Shown here one piece after another: positions 23,277 through 34,773 of a DNA stretch of 64,000 nt. The stretch is from the NCBI RefSeq assembly GCF_020497125.1, contig NC_059087.1, forward strand, positions 12,991,925 to 13,055,924. The letters run 5' to 3'. The DNA comes from Mauremys mutica (lineage: Eukaryota > Chordata > Testudines > Geoemydidae). The first letter of the stretch is position 1, and the number at the start of each line of letters is the position of its first letter. The notes under the pieces are model-generated. The model worked only from the letters and a program-made list of their open reading frames with translations, did not search any database and had not been told where the DNA came from. Both the position numbers and the translations under genes were made by a program.

Positions 23277-24077
23277 TGTCATAAACAGTTAGTTAAGGGT
23301 TAAGGTTTTTGTCTACCTGTAAAGGGTTAACAAGCAGTACCTGTGGACACCAGATCAGAGGACCAATGAGGGACAAGATTATTTTCAAATCCGTGTGGAG
23401 GGAAGGTTTTTTTTCCTGTTCTTTGTTTTTTAGAGAGTCTCTCTTGGGAATTAAGAGAGTCCAGACATCTTAATCAAGTCCTCCCAGGTTTCTGCAATAA
23501 ATTCTTCTATTCAAGCTAGTGAGTATTAGCAAGGAACTAGTATTCTTATACTTTTATTTCTGTATTTGCAATTCTGTGTTTTGCTATAGAATTCCTTTAA
23601 GTCTGTGCTGTATTGCTTTTACTGAGAAAGAAAGGAGGGGGAATTCTCTCCAGAGATTGATAAGTTTAGACCCTGTATTGTTCCATCTTGGTTACAGAGA
23701 CAGTGACTTTCTTTTTTATTCTTTAATAAATTCTTTTCTATTAAGGACTTGGTTGGTCTTTCCTTGGGTGGATTCTCAGGGAAAGGGGAGGGGGAGGTAT
23801 CCCTCTGTAGTTAGATCCCGGTATCTCTCCTAGGAAAAGGGAGGGGGGAGGAAGCAGGGGGGAATGGTTTATTTCTCCTGGGTGTAAGAACTCCATGGAT
23901 TTGGAGCTCTTGGGATCCCCAAGGATTTTGGGGAAGGACTGTGTCCCAATCCACGTACCTGATTGGGTGGTGGCAGCTTTTACTAGATCTAAACTAGGAT
24001 TTTTAGTTTAGAGGGAAACCAGTGCAGGTCCCCATTTTAGAACCCAACAGCTCTAAGTGGGGGTAAGACCTATGACA
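23277..24077 (+). mobile_element. Solo LTR, 801 bp, with 5-bp TSD
   Basis: The element starts TGTCATA and ends TATGACA, a perfect 7-bp inverted terminal repeat of the TG...CA type. CCCTC flanks both sides (23272-23276 and 24078-24082). Two AATAAA signals lie at 23496-23501 and 23725-23730. No internal retroelement genes adjoin it, so it is a solo LTR left after recombination of a longer provirus or LTR retrotransposon. The 5-bp TSD is compatible with Ty3/gypsy-type or some endogenous retrovirus integrases, so the superfamily stays open. The 104-codon frame inside is not a gene. The orientation is taken from the AATAAA signals. Confidence 0.85.
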
Positions 24078-24082
24078 CCCTC

Positions 24083-26952
24083 ACTGCTAAAAATGTATGC
24101 ACTATTTCTGATTTGAATTTGTTGGGCTTCAGCTTCCAGCCATTGGTCATGTTATAATTTTCTCCTCTAGATTAATGAGCCCTTGAATACCCAGCATTTC
24201 CTCCTGTGAAGATTCTTACATACTTTTTAAGGCCCTTTCTTCAGGGCACCATTTATTGTTTACAACAAAGGTCACAAACTAAAGAAAATAACTGAAAACG
24301 TGACTGGTAGTCGCCAGAAGGTTTGCCCTGCCTTCTCGGAGAATTCAGAATTTGGGAGCAAAATTATCTGATATAACTCCACTGACCCTGGCTCTTGAGC
24401 TGAATTTTGTAGCGCTGGTCCCCCTTTGGTTTGGAGTTGATCTGCTCTTTTTTGTAAAAAATATATATATATATTAAAAAAACATAGGCTTTTCAATTTT
24501 ATTTATTTTTTTCTTCAGAAAAGAAAGTTTACAGAATCTTTTCACAGATTTCTGGTGGCCCTAGCAAAGAACAAACCTCAAAGGATTTGGCTCAGATAAG
24601 CCTCACAAAATCTGGATGCTTACTTGTATATTTGGTGGTGTTTCCATCCTCCTACCTTCCTTTTCCATATCCCATCTGGACCTATGTGGAATGTTGAAGA
24701 CAAAATGCAAAACTACTCAAAACCAAAGATTCACTGTATCTCATCACCCAGCACAGAAATGGACTGATTTCCACAACAATCTTCAGTAAATAATAGAAAT
24801 GTTTGAAGAAAATAAATCACAAAAACCAAATCATCATACAATCTTCTCGCACAAGCTGATCCATTTTTCATGCAAAAATTACTTTTGCACTAAAAACCAC
24901 GCAGAAATATCTCCAGGTTAGATACCAAAACACTTATATCATTGGAATTGTAAATCAAGGGTAATTTGAGGCGCTCCAAGGTCATGCAAAAACAGGAAGA
25001 ACTTTCATGGAAAATTCCACAAACCAAAATTATAAATTTCATTCAGCTCTGATACCATCCTTCATCCTCCTTCTGTCCCTAACTAGGTCTTTCACATTTT
25101 CTTCAATTTCCAGTTCAATATTCTGTTTGAACACGCACATAAAGAAATAAATGAAAGGCAAAATGGGATACAAAATAAAGAGGTGCTTAAATGAATGTTA
25201 CTTTCTTTTCCTCCATTGATCTGAAATATGAGATTAATGAATCCAAAATGAAGCTCCAAAGATTGAAGCTTATTTTCTCTTTTTTTCCCCCTCCAAATCT
25301 CACTAGTCTGACCCCCAGGACCAAATTTTGCTCTCACTTACAACCATTAGACCCCTATTAGTATCAAGAGACTTGCATAGGCGTAACTAAGGGCAGAATT
25401 TAACCGTGCTTGGTTCAACATGCAGTTATACTGGTGAATTAGACAACCACCTCAAATTTTACATTCCTTTAATTCAAGATAATCCATACAATTACCTAAA
25501 TTGCCTAATGAAAGGTTCAGTTCTGAATAGATTCAGGTTCTTGTGACTTTTCTCTAATGTAATAGAGTAATTGCAAAGGTTCTTGGTGAATAAAAATAGA
25601 AATCTATGGAAGTTATTGGAAAAAAAATCTTCTGCGGAACATTTTCTTCACAGTACACCATTAGACATTAAGAATTTATATAGGACAATCAATCTGAAAA
25701 GAAATATAGTGTGGAAATAGGATGTGCAAAATAGTAATGTATGTATTGATGTAGGAGACTAAAGATGACTTTTTTTTCAAATTAACATGTTGGAATTATT
25801 ATATGAGCTGTCCAGGAAGATCCAAAACATCAACAAGGGGAAGACGTGGCTGTATCATTCCCCACCTGAAGAAATCCAACCGCTAGCTTTTGTGCTGTAT
25901 CTTCCTAAAATCGCATAGAACTGTTCAAATATTTAACACACACACTCCACAGGTTTATTTATGTACTTATGACTGTGCCTGGCCAATTTCTGCTTGTGTA
26001 GGGACAAATCCTGAAGTCTTTTTTCACAAAAAAGACTTTCAGGCTTACTTTTGTCACTAACACCGGCAGGGATTGAGCAAAAGGTAATGAAAGGCTTCCA
26101 TTAACATCACTGGGAAATCCAAATATGGACGGCTGGTGGGACTGAATGGGAGTGCTGTGCATAAAGGAATTGCAGGACTGACTCCCCAAGGTGACAGAAA
26201 TACTCCATTTTTGTTTTGCCTCTTTCTCATATTTAATGAATCTGCTGAGCAGAAGATTCAATTATTTTCTCCTGCCACCACCCAGGGTCATATCAGGATC
26301 TGGCAATAGAATGAGCATGGTGGAAATGCTTTAAAAGGCTCTGTCATAGGAAGGGAAATCTCTCTAGGGATCCAGCAGTAGGAACAGGAGGCAGCCTGAG
26401 CCTGGGGGACTAGATGAGAAGATGATAGTAGAGCAGGGGAATCAGCAGCTTCTGCCAGCCGTATAACACAAACCTGTGAAGAAGCAGCAGAGAGTAGGGC
26501 AAGGACCATGGAGCCAGACCACTGAAAAGACTAGTCGTTAAAGGGGTTCACAGGAGCACAGAGGCAGCAGCCGTCAAAGGCTCTTAAAGCAGCAGTTATT
26601 GGAAATAAGCTGAGGAAGCCAAGGGAACAAAGGGGATTGATCTAGAAAGTGTCAGTGTGATCAGACAGTATATGAGGCCCTACGGAAAGAGGCCAATGTG
26701 TTGGGCATACATAACAGGGACTCGCAGCTGACTTGCCACCATAGGGAAAGCAGCCTTCAGGCAAGAGATATGTGTAAGCTGCTATTTCTGGATATCCACT
26801 GAAAGGGGCCCCCAACAAACTAACCGAGTGCAGAACTTCACTCTGGTCAGTGGGACCTCAGGATAATTCCTAAATATCCTTCAACAGAGGAATGGACTAA
26901 AAGGGGCACTCAAGGTATTTGGCCTGAGGAGCCATAACCATCTTTTGGGGTG
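24083..26952. other. Unassigned DNA
   Basis: AT-rich up to about 26.2 kb, with a short TA run at about 24462. From 26.3 to 26.95 kb it becomes purine-rich and repeat-like ('agcagcagagagtagggcaagg'), and may belong to the element that follows. No exon recognised. Confidence 0.4.
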
Positions 26953-27730
26953 TGTGACAGGGCGTGCATACTCCACATTAGGCAAGATAGTGTTAACCCC
27001 ACGTTATGGGCAGCAGAAGTCCCACCCCTCAGACCATGCTGGGCATGCCTCAGTATAAAAGGGAGAAGCCCAGCTCATTCCGGGCTGACTGTTGGGAGAA
27101 AGGACATTAGGTGGAGGCTCCAGCCCAGGAGCCACTTCAGCCCCTGACTGCAGGAACCAGAGACCCTGAGGCCCAGACAGGAGACCAGTTGCCTACAGCC
27201 AGCCGACAGGAGTCAGAGTCCCAACAAGCCACTGGAGAGCTCAGAGACCCCAATGACGAGTGGACCCCAGCTCCAAGACTCACAGTAGGAAGTGGCTCAG
27301 GGAGGTGGGGTGAGTGGCATCTCCCATCCGAGGAAAGTCAGCGTGTTGTGGTAGGATCCCCACTGACTGGATGGTGACCACACTCACTGCCGACAGGGCC
27401 CTGGGCCAGAACCTGGTGGAGAGGCAGGGCCCAGGTCCCCCTACCCCAGCTGCCACCCATCCCTAGGTGGTGGCCCACTTCACTGACTCTGGCCATTAGG
27501 CCGCACAGCCCTGAACTCAAGGGCAGCCGACTGCCTCTGACCATTAGGCTGCACAGCTCTGAACTCAAGGGCAGCTGTATAGACTCCAGAAATTAAGCTG
27601 TCAGGCCCTTCGCCTGAGGGCAGCCATCTTGGCTCTGACCACTGAGCTGTGCTGCCTTCAGCCTATGGATCGTCTGATAGATAGTAATCGCAGTGATATC
27701 ACAATCCCACCTCACCCTGAAATAGGGCAG
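26953..27730 (+). mobile_element. LTR-like unit with TATA box and internal minisatellite
   Basis: It begins TGTGACAGGGCG, and a TATAAAA box lies at 27054-27060, 100 bp in, followed by a GC-richer transcribed-looking part. This promoter-plus-leader layout and the TG start suggest an LTR, but the 3' end and the TSD could not be fixed. Four copies of a 48-49 bp unit are embedded (27485-27675). Open frames at 26950-27377 follow the base composition and are not taken as genes. Confidence 0.4.
27485..27675 (+). repeat. Minisatellite, four diverged 48-49 bp units
   Basis: The motif 'ctctgaccattaggctgcaca ... gaactcaagggcagc' is repeated with phase starts near 27491, 27539, 27588 and 27637. Units 1 and 2 are close. 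Units 3 and 4 are clearly diverged ('aaattaagctgtcagg', 'accactgagctgtgct'). The ordered divergence suggests an old array inside a mobile element. Confidence 0.8.
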
Positions 27731-27835
27731 AGTGTGCATAGTCAGTGACAGGCTGCCTCCCAGAGGCCAACTTAGAAATCACTGTTTTAACTCTGTTTAA
27801 GCCACTGTACCTAGGATACTTACGTTATATAAAGA

Positions 27836-28080
27836 TGAGGGATGGTCCAATGGTTAGGGACCTAGCTCGACTCTTAGGAGATCTGCATTCAGGTTCCCAC
27901 TCCACCACAGACTTCTTGTGTGATCTTGGGCAAATCACTTAGCCTCTCTGTGCCTCATTTCCCATCTGTAAAACGGTGAAATAGCATTGCCCTATCTCAC
28001 AGCGGTGGTGTGAGGATAATAAATACATTAAAAGATTGTGAAGTTCTCGGATACTATGGTGATAGGAGCCACATATGGTA
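27836..28080 (+). repeat. Full-length MIR-type SINE with tRNA-like head
   Basis: The head 'ggatggtccaatggttaggg' matches a pol III A box and 'caggttcccactcc' sits at the B-box position. The CORE region follows ('tgtgtgatcttgggcaaatcacttagcctctctgtgcctcatttcccatctgtaaaa'), then 'gtgtgaggataataaatac', the MIR-type downstream part. It is the most complete copy in the window and lies opposite in orientation to those at 8.2 and 18.3 kb. Confidence 0.85.
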
Positions 28081-28728
28081 GGTATTATCAAACTTTTCTT
28101 TCTGCTACACCTAATAAACAAACCATTCATTTGAGCCAGGCATCTTAGTGCTCACTGGGAGCCCACTAGGTTTTAGAACACAAAGGGCCTATTAGCTGAA
28201 GGGCCTTCAGGATTTGCCGGCGTGTCATGGTTCACATGGTGCGCTACCAAGAACTGCATGTGAAATAATTCTGGTGTACCACACTGGAGCATCAATGCCA
28301 TTAGGTAGGCACATTACAGTACCTGTAGTTTTGTACATGCCACTACATACATTAATGTAAACCATCTGAATATTAGCCACAGTAGCTTTTGTAAAAAATA
28401 AGTTACTGTATTGATGGGAATGAGTTTATTACAGATCATACATTTTGTGCCTTCCCTACTTGATAGTTTTCTTTAAAGTTGTCTTGGGTTAGTTTTTGCT
28501 TTTTCCTCCCCACCCCCAAGAAAGACAGCAAAAAGGGGTAGCTATGACAGTTAATGAGAGAAGCATATTTTCTGCCAGTTCTATCAGTCGGTAATACAAA
28601 AAGAAGCCTTCTGTGCCAAAAGTAAATGAATAAGAGTTTAATTATCTAATATGTTAAAAAGCAAAGCTGAAATGTATATTCACATTCTGCACCTATACTT
28701 GTGAATAGATCTATTACTAATCTACCAA
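28081..28728. other. Unassigned AT-rich DNA
   Basis: Nothing recognised. Confidence 0.4.
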
Positions 28729-29106
28729 GTACAGACACAGGGCAAAAGACTGTAAAATAGAGGGCATTGAAATATCAGACCATGCCCTGGTAAAACTATC
28801 AGTCTCATTAACTGAAAAAACCCAGCAAGATAAGATACTTAGGTGGAGAAATAAATTTACTGCAAAACCCTGGTAATGTTAATGATCTAAAAGCTACACA
28901 GCAAGGCCATTTAGACAACAATGATAATGGCACAGTAACAGATGAAATGCTTTGGGACACAGCCAAAGTGATAAGAAGCAAAATAATAGAGAGCTCTGAC
29001 ACACTGAAAGCAAACAACAACAGCTTTCCAAAAAAGAACATATGAGGTATGAAAGCGCTAAGGCCTTGTTTCATCTTCATGATCTGCAAGGGCAAGTAAA
29101 CCTAAC
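28729..29106 (+). mobile_element. L1/Tx1-like LINE ORF2 fragment, end of endonuclease domain
   Basis: One frame reads 'EGIEISDHALVKLSVSLTE' and then 'ILRWRNK'. The SDH triplet is the final catalytic motif of apurinic-type LINE endonucleases, and the W-R-x-N block follows it in L1/Tx1 proteins. After a +1 shift at about 28873, another frame reads 'VTDEMLWDTAKVIRSKIIES', the L1/Tx1 block 'LWD..K..IRG.II', and ends at a stop (29043-29045). A third frame then gives 'HLHDLQGQVNLTE'. Several lesions make it a fossil. It stops abruptly at a hAT-like left end. Confidence 0.65.
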
Positions 29107-29175
29107 AGAGCTGGTCAAAAATTTCTGGAGTAGTTTAATTGCCCAAAATGCAGTTTTGGTCAACCCCAAACTCTC
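29107..29175 (+). mobile_element. Fragment of the CAGAGCTGGTC hAT-like family
   Basis: It begins CAGAGCTGGTCAAAAATTTC and continues 'aaaatgcagttttggtca', the left end of the family represented by the nested 344-bp element at 13143. Only the first part is recognisable. Confidence 0.5.
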
Positions 29176-30546
29176 CATCTTGGAGGGCAGATTTAATAAA
29201 GAAACCTGACCCTGCCTAGAAAAGAGAAGGGGATTCAAAAATGGAGGACATTTTGGTTGAATGAGCCCCTCTGTAGAATTGTATCTCGCTGGCTGTTATG
29301 CTCCCTCATGGCTGGGCATGGTGTACTGAGGCTCTCCTCTTCTGGCACCCCTTGCCAATTGCCACTCTGGCCCTGTGGTAGTCTACTTCTTCTTGTGACT
29401 TGGCCATCTGGTCAGGTCACGTTCAGTCCCACACCTTTGGGATAACAGAGTCCCACAAAGGACCTTACACCAGGTCTGGGCCCAGTGTTCCTTTCAACTC
29501 TTGCTCTGGGCTTTCAATAGCCCTTACCTCCTTGTATCTGGATGATTCACATCACCTTTTTCAGTGACTGCTAGGCAAACCCAGGCCCTCCCTCTGCTCT
29601 GGGTTCCAGTTGAGAGACCTGTAGTGAGCAGCTAAGGTCTGCTTCCTCATATTCCTTGCTGCTTCCCTGGATGACTTCCTATCTTGGTTATTGCTAGGCT
29701 CTTTTCCCCAGCTCCCTTCTGGGTTCTGCAGAGATCTTTCTGGCTCTTACAGCACGTCAACCCTTCCAGTCCCAGGTTTTCTCCCTGGAGGTCCAGTTCC
29801 TGCCCTTTTATCAAAGTTCAATGAGTTCAGCTAGGTTTCTTGTCAACGAAGCATGGTAATAGCACCCTACACTAAGACATGTACACCTGTTACAATGGGC
29901 CAGTTCAGTGAGCGGTGGGACTTTGTTCCCCCCAAGCCAAAAATTTAAGGCAAGGCATCCCAACATTTATAGACTGAGACAAATAATCTGGGATAAACAG
30001 CGTACATCTCACATTTCATGACATTTTTGTTACCTCCCCTTGTACCTTTCTCTTGATGTTTCGGATGAAACATCCCTATTCATCACTTCTGTCAAACCAT
30101 TTGATCTTGTACTAGGTTGGGGTGTACTTGTACTAGCCTGTTGGAATGTGTTTACAAATTCAGTGTGTTTTAGCGATGTTACCAGCACCTGTGCCAAGTT
30201 CACATAACGGACAGTGAACCTGCAAGCAGGCATCCGGTTTGTAACAGGGCCTGACTTTTGCTCATAGTCTGACTCTTGCTAACTTTGCCCTATATCAGCA
30301 GGGCCTGACTTTCGTTCAGGCCTTAGGCCTCATACCAGGCTCTGTCTTCTTACTACAGCCTCTGTAGAGTGCCTACTTTTTGCCAGCCTTGCGAATGAAC
30401 AGCAAAGATAAGACCAAACTTTCCCTGTGCTGTGCTACCCCTAGATAAGTAAGACAGGAACTAAGATGCCAACACAGTCTTTACTGGAAATAGTTCACAG
30501 AAGATATTGGAATGCTATAAAGAAAAGTTAAAAGTTAAAAAAGTAT
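29176..30546 (-). other. C/T-rich repeat-like DNA, possibly an LTR on the minus strand
   Basis: Between about 29.27 and 29.95 kb the sequence is rich in CTGG, CTCC and CCAG words. Read on the minus strand, 'gataaaagggcaggaactgg' (about 29.81 kb) followed by purine-rich leader-like DNA resembles the TATA-and-leader layout seen at 27.05 kb. No terminal repeats or TSD found, so this is only a suggestion. The rest to 30546 is unassigned. Confidence 0.3.
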
Positions 30547-31640
30547 GTGCTGGATGAATGGACTAGAAGGTGGATAGAAAGCTGGGTAGATCGTCGGGCT
30601 CAACGGGTAGTGATCAATGGCTCCATGTCTAGTTGGCAGCTGGTATCAAGCAGAGTGCCCCAAGGGTCAGTCCTGGGGCCGGTTTTGTTCAATATCTTCA
30701 TTAATGATCTGGAGGATGGCATGGATTGCACCCTCGGCAAGTTTGCAGATGACACTAAACTGGGAGGAGTGGTAGATATGCTGGAGGGTAGGGATAGGAT
30801 ACAGAGGGACCGAGACAGATTAGAGGATTGGACTAATTTGGATAGAAATCTGATGAGGTTCAACAAGGACAAGTGCAGAGTCCTGCAATTAGGATGGAAG
30901 AATCCCATGCACTGCTACAGACTAGGGACCAAATGGCTAGGCATCATTTCTGCAGAAAAGGACCTAGGGGTTACAGTGGACGAGAAGCTGGATATGAGTT
31001 GACAGTGTGTCCTTGTTGCCAAGAAGGCTAATGGCATTTTGGGCTGTATAATTAGGGGCATTGCCAGCAGATCGAGGGAAGTAATCATTCCCCTTTATTC
31101 AACATTGGTGAGGCCTCATCTGGAGTGCTGTGTCCAGTTTTGGGCCCCACACTACAAGAAGGATGTGGAAAAATTGGAAAGATTTCAGTGGAGGGCAACA
31201 AAAATGATTAGGGGGCTGGAACACATGACTTATGAGGAGAGGCTGAGGGAATTGGGATTGTTTAGTCTGCAGAAGAGAAGAATGGGGGGGATTTGGTAGC
31301 TGCTTTCAACTACCTGAAAGGGGGGTTCCAAAGAGGATGGATCTAGACTGTTCTCAGTGGTACCAGAGGAAAGAACAAGGAGTAATGGTCTCAAGTTGCA
31401 GTGGGGAAAGTTTAGGTTGGATATTAGGGGAAAAAATTTCACTAGGAGGGTGGTGAAACCCTGGAATGGGTTACCTAGGGATGTGGTGGAATCTCCTTCC
31501 TTAGAGGTTTTTAAGGTCAGGCTTGACAAAGCCCTGGCTGGGATGATTTAGTTGGGGATTGGTCCTGCTTTGAGCAGTGGGGTGGACTAGATGACCTCCT
31601 GAAGTCCCTTCCAACCTTGATATTCTATGATTCTATGATA
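30540..31640 (+). mobile_element. CR1 LINE, 5'-truncated: reverse-transcriptase end and 3' tail
   Basis: The frame from 30547 encodes the CR1 reverse transcriptase from the '[18 protein letters not shown]' block through the catalytic 'KFADDTKL' (FADD at residues 66-69 of the frame, near 30742-30753) to the C-terminal '[13 protein letters not shown]' and '[19 protein letters not shown]' blocks. An in-frame TGA at 31000-31002 and two compensating shifts around 31285-31320 break it. The last block, 'LEVFKVRLDKALAGMI', ends at the TAG at 31549-31551. The short 3' UTR closes with ATTCTATGATTCTATGAT, the 8-bp repeat tail typical of CR1. The 5' truncation is normal for LINE insertions. Antisense frames at 30600-30908 and 31230-31529 are shadows. 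Confidence 0.95.
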
Positions 31641-32879
31641 AAGACAATGGGTAGTGATGGCATGGAATAACTGTATAATCTATTGTATAATCCAGATGTT
31701 GCTTCTGAACAGCAGTGTTCTATTGCCTTACACAAAATATTTATTAGAAGGAAGAATCAGACATTGGAGTACAAGGATGTGAGATGCTGCAATGGCATTT
31801 TCTTTTCTTTAAAGAAGGCAGCAAATTATTTTATAAATGGATGAGAGAGCGATGGCAGAGGTGGGGTGGAACAGAGCTTGGAATTTACTGTGATATTAAT
31901 TATGTAGCTCTGTAACTTTTACATATATATGTTGTAGTACATCTGTTTGCTGGTTTGACATCTGGATTTTTGCAAAGTCTATCTTCTACAGTACGACGCC
32001 ACTTTGTGCTCTTACTAAGTGGTATTTAAGCATTGCTTCCTCACAATACCCATCTACAAAAATAGAGGGATGCCAATAAATGAAGTAGTGGTTTCCTGCC
32101 CCAGAAAGCAATGGATAATGAGAGGGATAGTGAAAAAGATGAGAACAAGCAAGCCATCTTCATTTGTCCCCTGCTGTCTTTTATATCCAGCAGTTCCTCC
32201 TCCTCGTCTTCTAAACTGTAGGGCAGAGCTAAGAGGCACTGAAGTGTACTTGTGAGAAATACTCTTCAGAAAAAACAAACATCAGGCTCCTTGTCTCCTT
32301 TCATGGAAGCCTACTTAAGGAACAAGAAAATGCTACCAGCATAGGAAGGTCCCCTGTGTACCACTTTCTGAAACAAGACACTTAGCCTGCCTTGTCAAAG
32401 TAGGCAAGCTGTGCCTCCTCCAGAATTTCTTTGCAACACTCAGCAGGGCTGGGAATAGTGGTACCAACCCAACAAGCAAGTAATACAGAAACCATGGACA
32501 CATTATTAATGAGGTAAAACACAGGACACTTTCATCCCAGAGATGCAGCTACTGGTTATACAGTGCAGATATTGATACAGCTTGACCCTGACAGTGATAA
32601 GCATGGGAGGCAATGTCAGTTCAAGGCAGGAAGGTACAACACAGGACAGAGCCCCCTTAATGGGAATCCCACAGTGCTGTAAAATGCAGCCCTTAACAGT
32701 CCAGAATGACTGCAGGGATGTCTCTCACAAACCAGATATTGCAGTAATTACATTACTGAGAATCTGGTTAAATTTTTTTTAAAAGGGCTAATGGTTTGTT
32801 TGTTTTCTTATTAGTTTAATTCTGTGTAGATAGAATGAATAGAAGTGGCTGGACTAGCAACATAGAGGCAAATGAGTGC
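31641..32879. other. Unassigned DNA
   Basis: No gene or repeat recognised. Confidence 0.4.
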
Positions 32880-33130
32880 ATAATATTGGAACATAGACAT
32901 TTCTATATCACATCAGTGTTCCATATCATCTAGTGCTAGAACAGTAGTTAGTTCTAGATGCTTCATAAGCTACCAAAAATACTCACTCCTGAACCCTTGT
33001 ACTAGATAATTACGGAAGTGCTTGGCCTTAACGAAAGTTTCTTCCTAATCCCAGGCAGTTTAGTGGATGATTCAAACCCTGAAGCATGAGGGTTTATATC
33101 CCTTACAAATTGTTGATCCTGTATAATGTA
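32880..33130 (-). repeat. L3/CR1-like ancient LINE remnant
   Basis: The phrases 'gaacatagacatttctatatcac', 'cagtgttccatatcatctagt', 'gaaagtttcttcctaatccc' and 'ccctgaagcatgagggtttatatccc' appear in order. They belong to a well-known sauropsid LINE 3' region in reverse orientation. A second copy is at 61.2 kb. The exact family is recalled, not searched. Confidence 0.55.
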
Positions 33131-34455
33131 AGTGTAGCTTAAAAAAAAAAACTAACAAGCATCTAATTGACCCATTTCTAGCTTTCTTGTCAGCAACATT
33201 ACACAAAGTGACCAAGCACAGGTTATGGTAGTGTGCTCTGCTGTTCAAAGGGTAGTGGCCCATATTTCCTGATGGTAATTCACACACTACATTAATTAAT
33301 GATAGGTAAACCTCAGAGTAGGAATGTACAAAAAAGGAAAAACTCTCAAAAAGAAAGTGTTTATATTATTTTATATTTTCAAAGATGTTCTAATTTAGTT
33401 TCAAAAACAAGCCATGAAATCAGTTCTAACTTTTGATTGGAAAAAAATTCAAAATGTTGCATTCTAAAATATGAAAATTTAACTTCGGAAAGAAATCAGT
33501 TCTTGTTACATCACAGCCATGCAACCTTTTTGAATTTCACATTTGTGGGGAGAGAAGGGGGGATGAAAGGATTATTTCACCAACCTAGAAAAAGGCATGA
33601 CCTCCAAGTCCCAAGTCTTAACAGCCCCAAACTTCTGGAAAAATTGTTATCTATCTCTGTAAGTGAGGTTCAAATTCGTCCCTAATATAAACTGTTACCT
33701 ACCAGCCAATCCCTATACTTGACATGCAGCATCACGACCCTGGAGTCAGTATTGAACAGCAACATGCCTGTCCTGAACATTTCTGCATTTGTTACAAGAG
33801 CCAGAGCCCCAGCTATTGAGAAATTGGCATAGCTCCACTGAGGTTTAAACTAGCTCAAGATCTGGCCCCAAACATTTTTATTATTTCACATCACCTTAAT
33901 TTTTCCATGTTTAAATCCTTTGTTGCTTTTAATTAATTCCCCAAGGTCAATCAGCTTTAACAATTCAAGATGAAGGGCAGTTTTAGGTCACTGAGTATTC
34001 TCAATGTTGTTATGCATTTTGTTTTCTGCTTATCAGAGCCATGTATGTTATGTTTCATCTGGTTATTTTGAGACCTTTTCTCAAGTGTGCCTTGAACTGA
34101 CCGAATTTTCAGTCTTTATTCCACAAACATGCTGAAATGAATCCAAGGCAAGGGGAACAATCCTACCAACACTACCTGCACAGGACTCCATTTGAATTTA
34201 CAGTGCCAGAATCAATGTACAGGTATGTTCGCCATGTTCTTTACAGTAGCTAGTTCTAGATGCTTCAGCACAATCTAGATCTGCCTTCACTGCAGAGTTA
34301 GTCTGAGCTCTTACTCAGGTGTTACCCTAACCCGACCTCTCATCCACACACAGAAACCTCTGAAGTCAGTTTAATGGTGCTTTCAACCTGAGTTAGCAAG
34401 CTTGTCCCAGGCTATAAGCTAATGCCCAGGTTCTGCTTTCCCTCAGGGTGGTTAA
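33131..34455. other. Unassigned DNA with a small palindromic relic
   Basis: At about 33820-33870, 'aaattggcatagctccactgagg ... agatctggcccc' is a relative of the 8.46 and 14.1 kb hairpins. Otherwise nothing recognised. Confidence 0.4.
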
Positions 34456-34486
34456 CCCCCCCCCCTCCCACACACACACACACACA
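34456..34486. repeat. C-run plus (CA)n microsatellite
   Basis: About ten C, with an interruption, followed by about ten CA units. Confidence 0.93.
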
Positions 34487-34510
34487 ATTTGCAGTAAGGA
34501 CACAGGCTAA

Positions 34511-34770
34511 TGCCATGTATACACTACAGCAGCACAGCTACAGTGCTGCAGCTCCCCCTGCATTGACAGAAGGGTTTGTTTTCCCTGTTAATGTCGGTAA
34601 TCCACTTCTCCAAGAGGCAGTGACTAGGTCGACGGAAGAATTCTCCCATCGACCTAGCTGTGTCCACAGTAGGGGTTAGGTTGACCTAACTACATCGCAC
34701 AGGGCATAGTATTTTTCGCAGCCCTGAGTGATATAGCTATTGATCTCCTTTTTTAAGTGTAGATCAGGTC
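34511..34770 (+). mobile_element. Harbinger-like MITE, copy A
   Basis: 260 bp between TAA duplications (34508-34510 and 34771-34773). The left end has 'ccatgtatacactacagcagcac' and the right end 'aagtgtagatcaggtc'. An internal hairpin ('cgcacagggc ... gccctgagtg') matches those of copies B (54.4 kb) and C (63.4 kb). The 3-bp TAA TSD and 'gtctacac'-type ends fit PIF/Harbinger. It is not autonomous. The 85-codon frame through it is not a gene. Confidence 0.8.
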
Positions 34771-34773
34771 TAA

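Noticed and set aside
27836..27910. Possible functional tRNA gene
   Set aside because: A- and B-box words are present, but the acceptor and anticodon stems do not close and a SINE CORE follows directly. It is the head of a SINE.
30600..31529. Minus-strand frames of about 100 codons opposite CR1
   Set aside because: They are shadows of the CR1 reverse-transcriptase frame, whose conserved motifs are on the plus strand.
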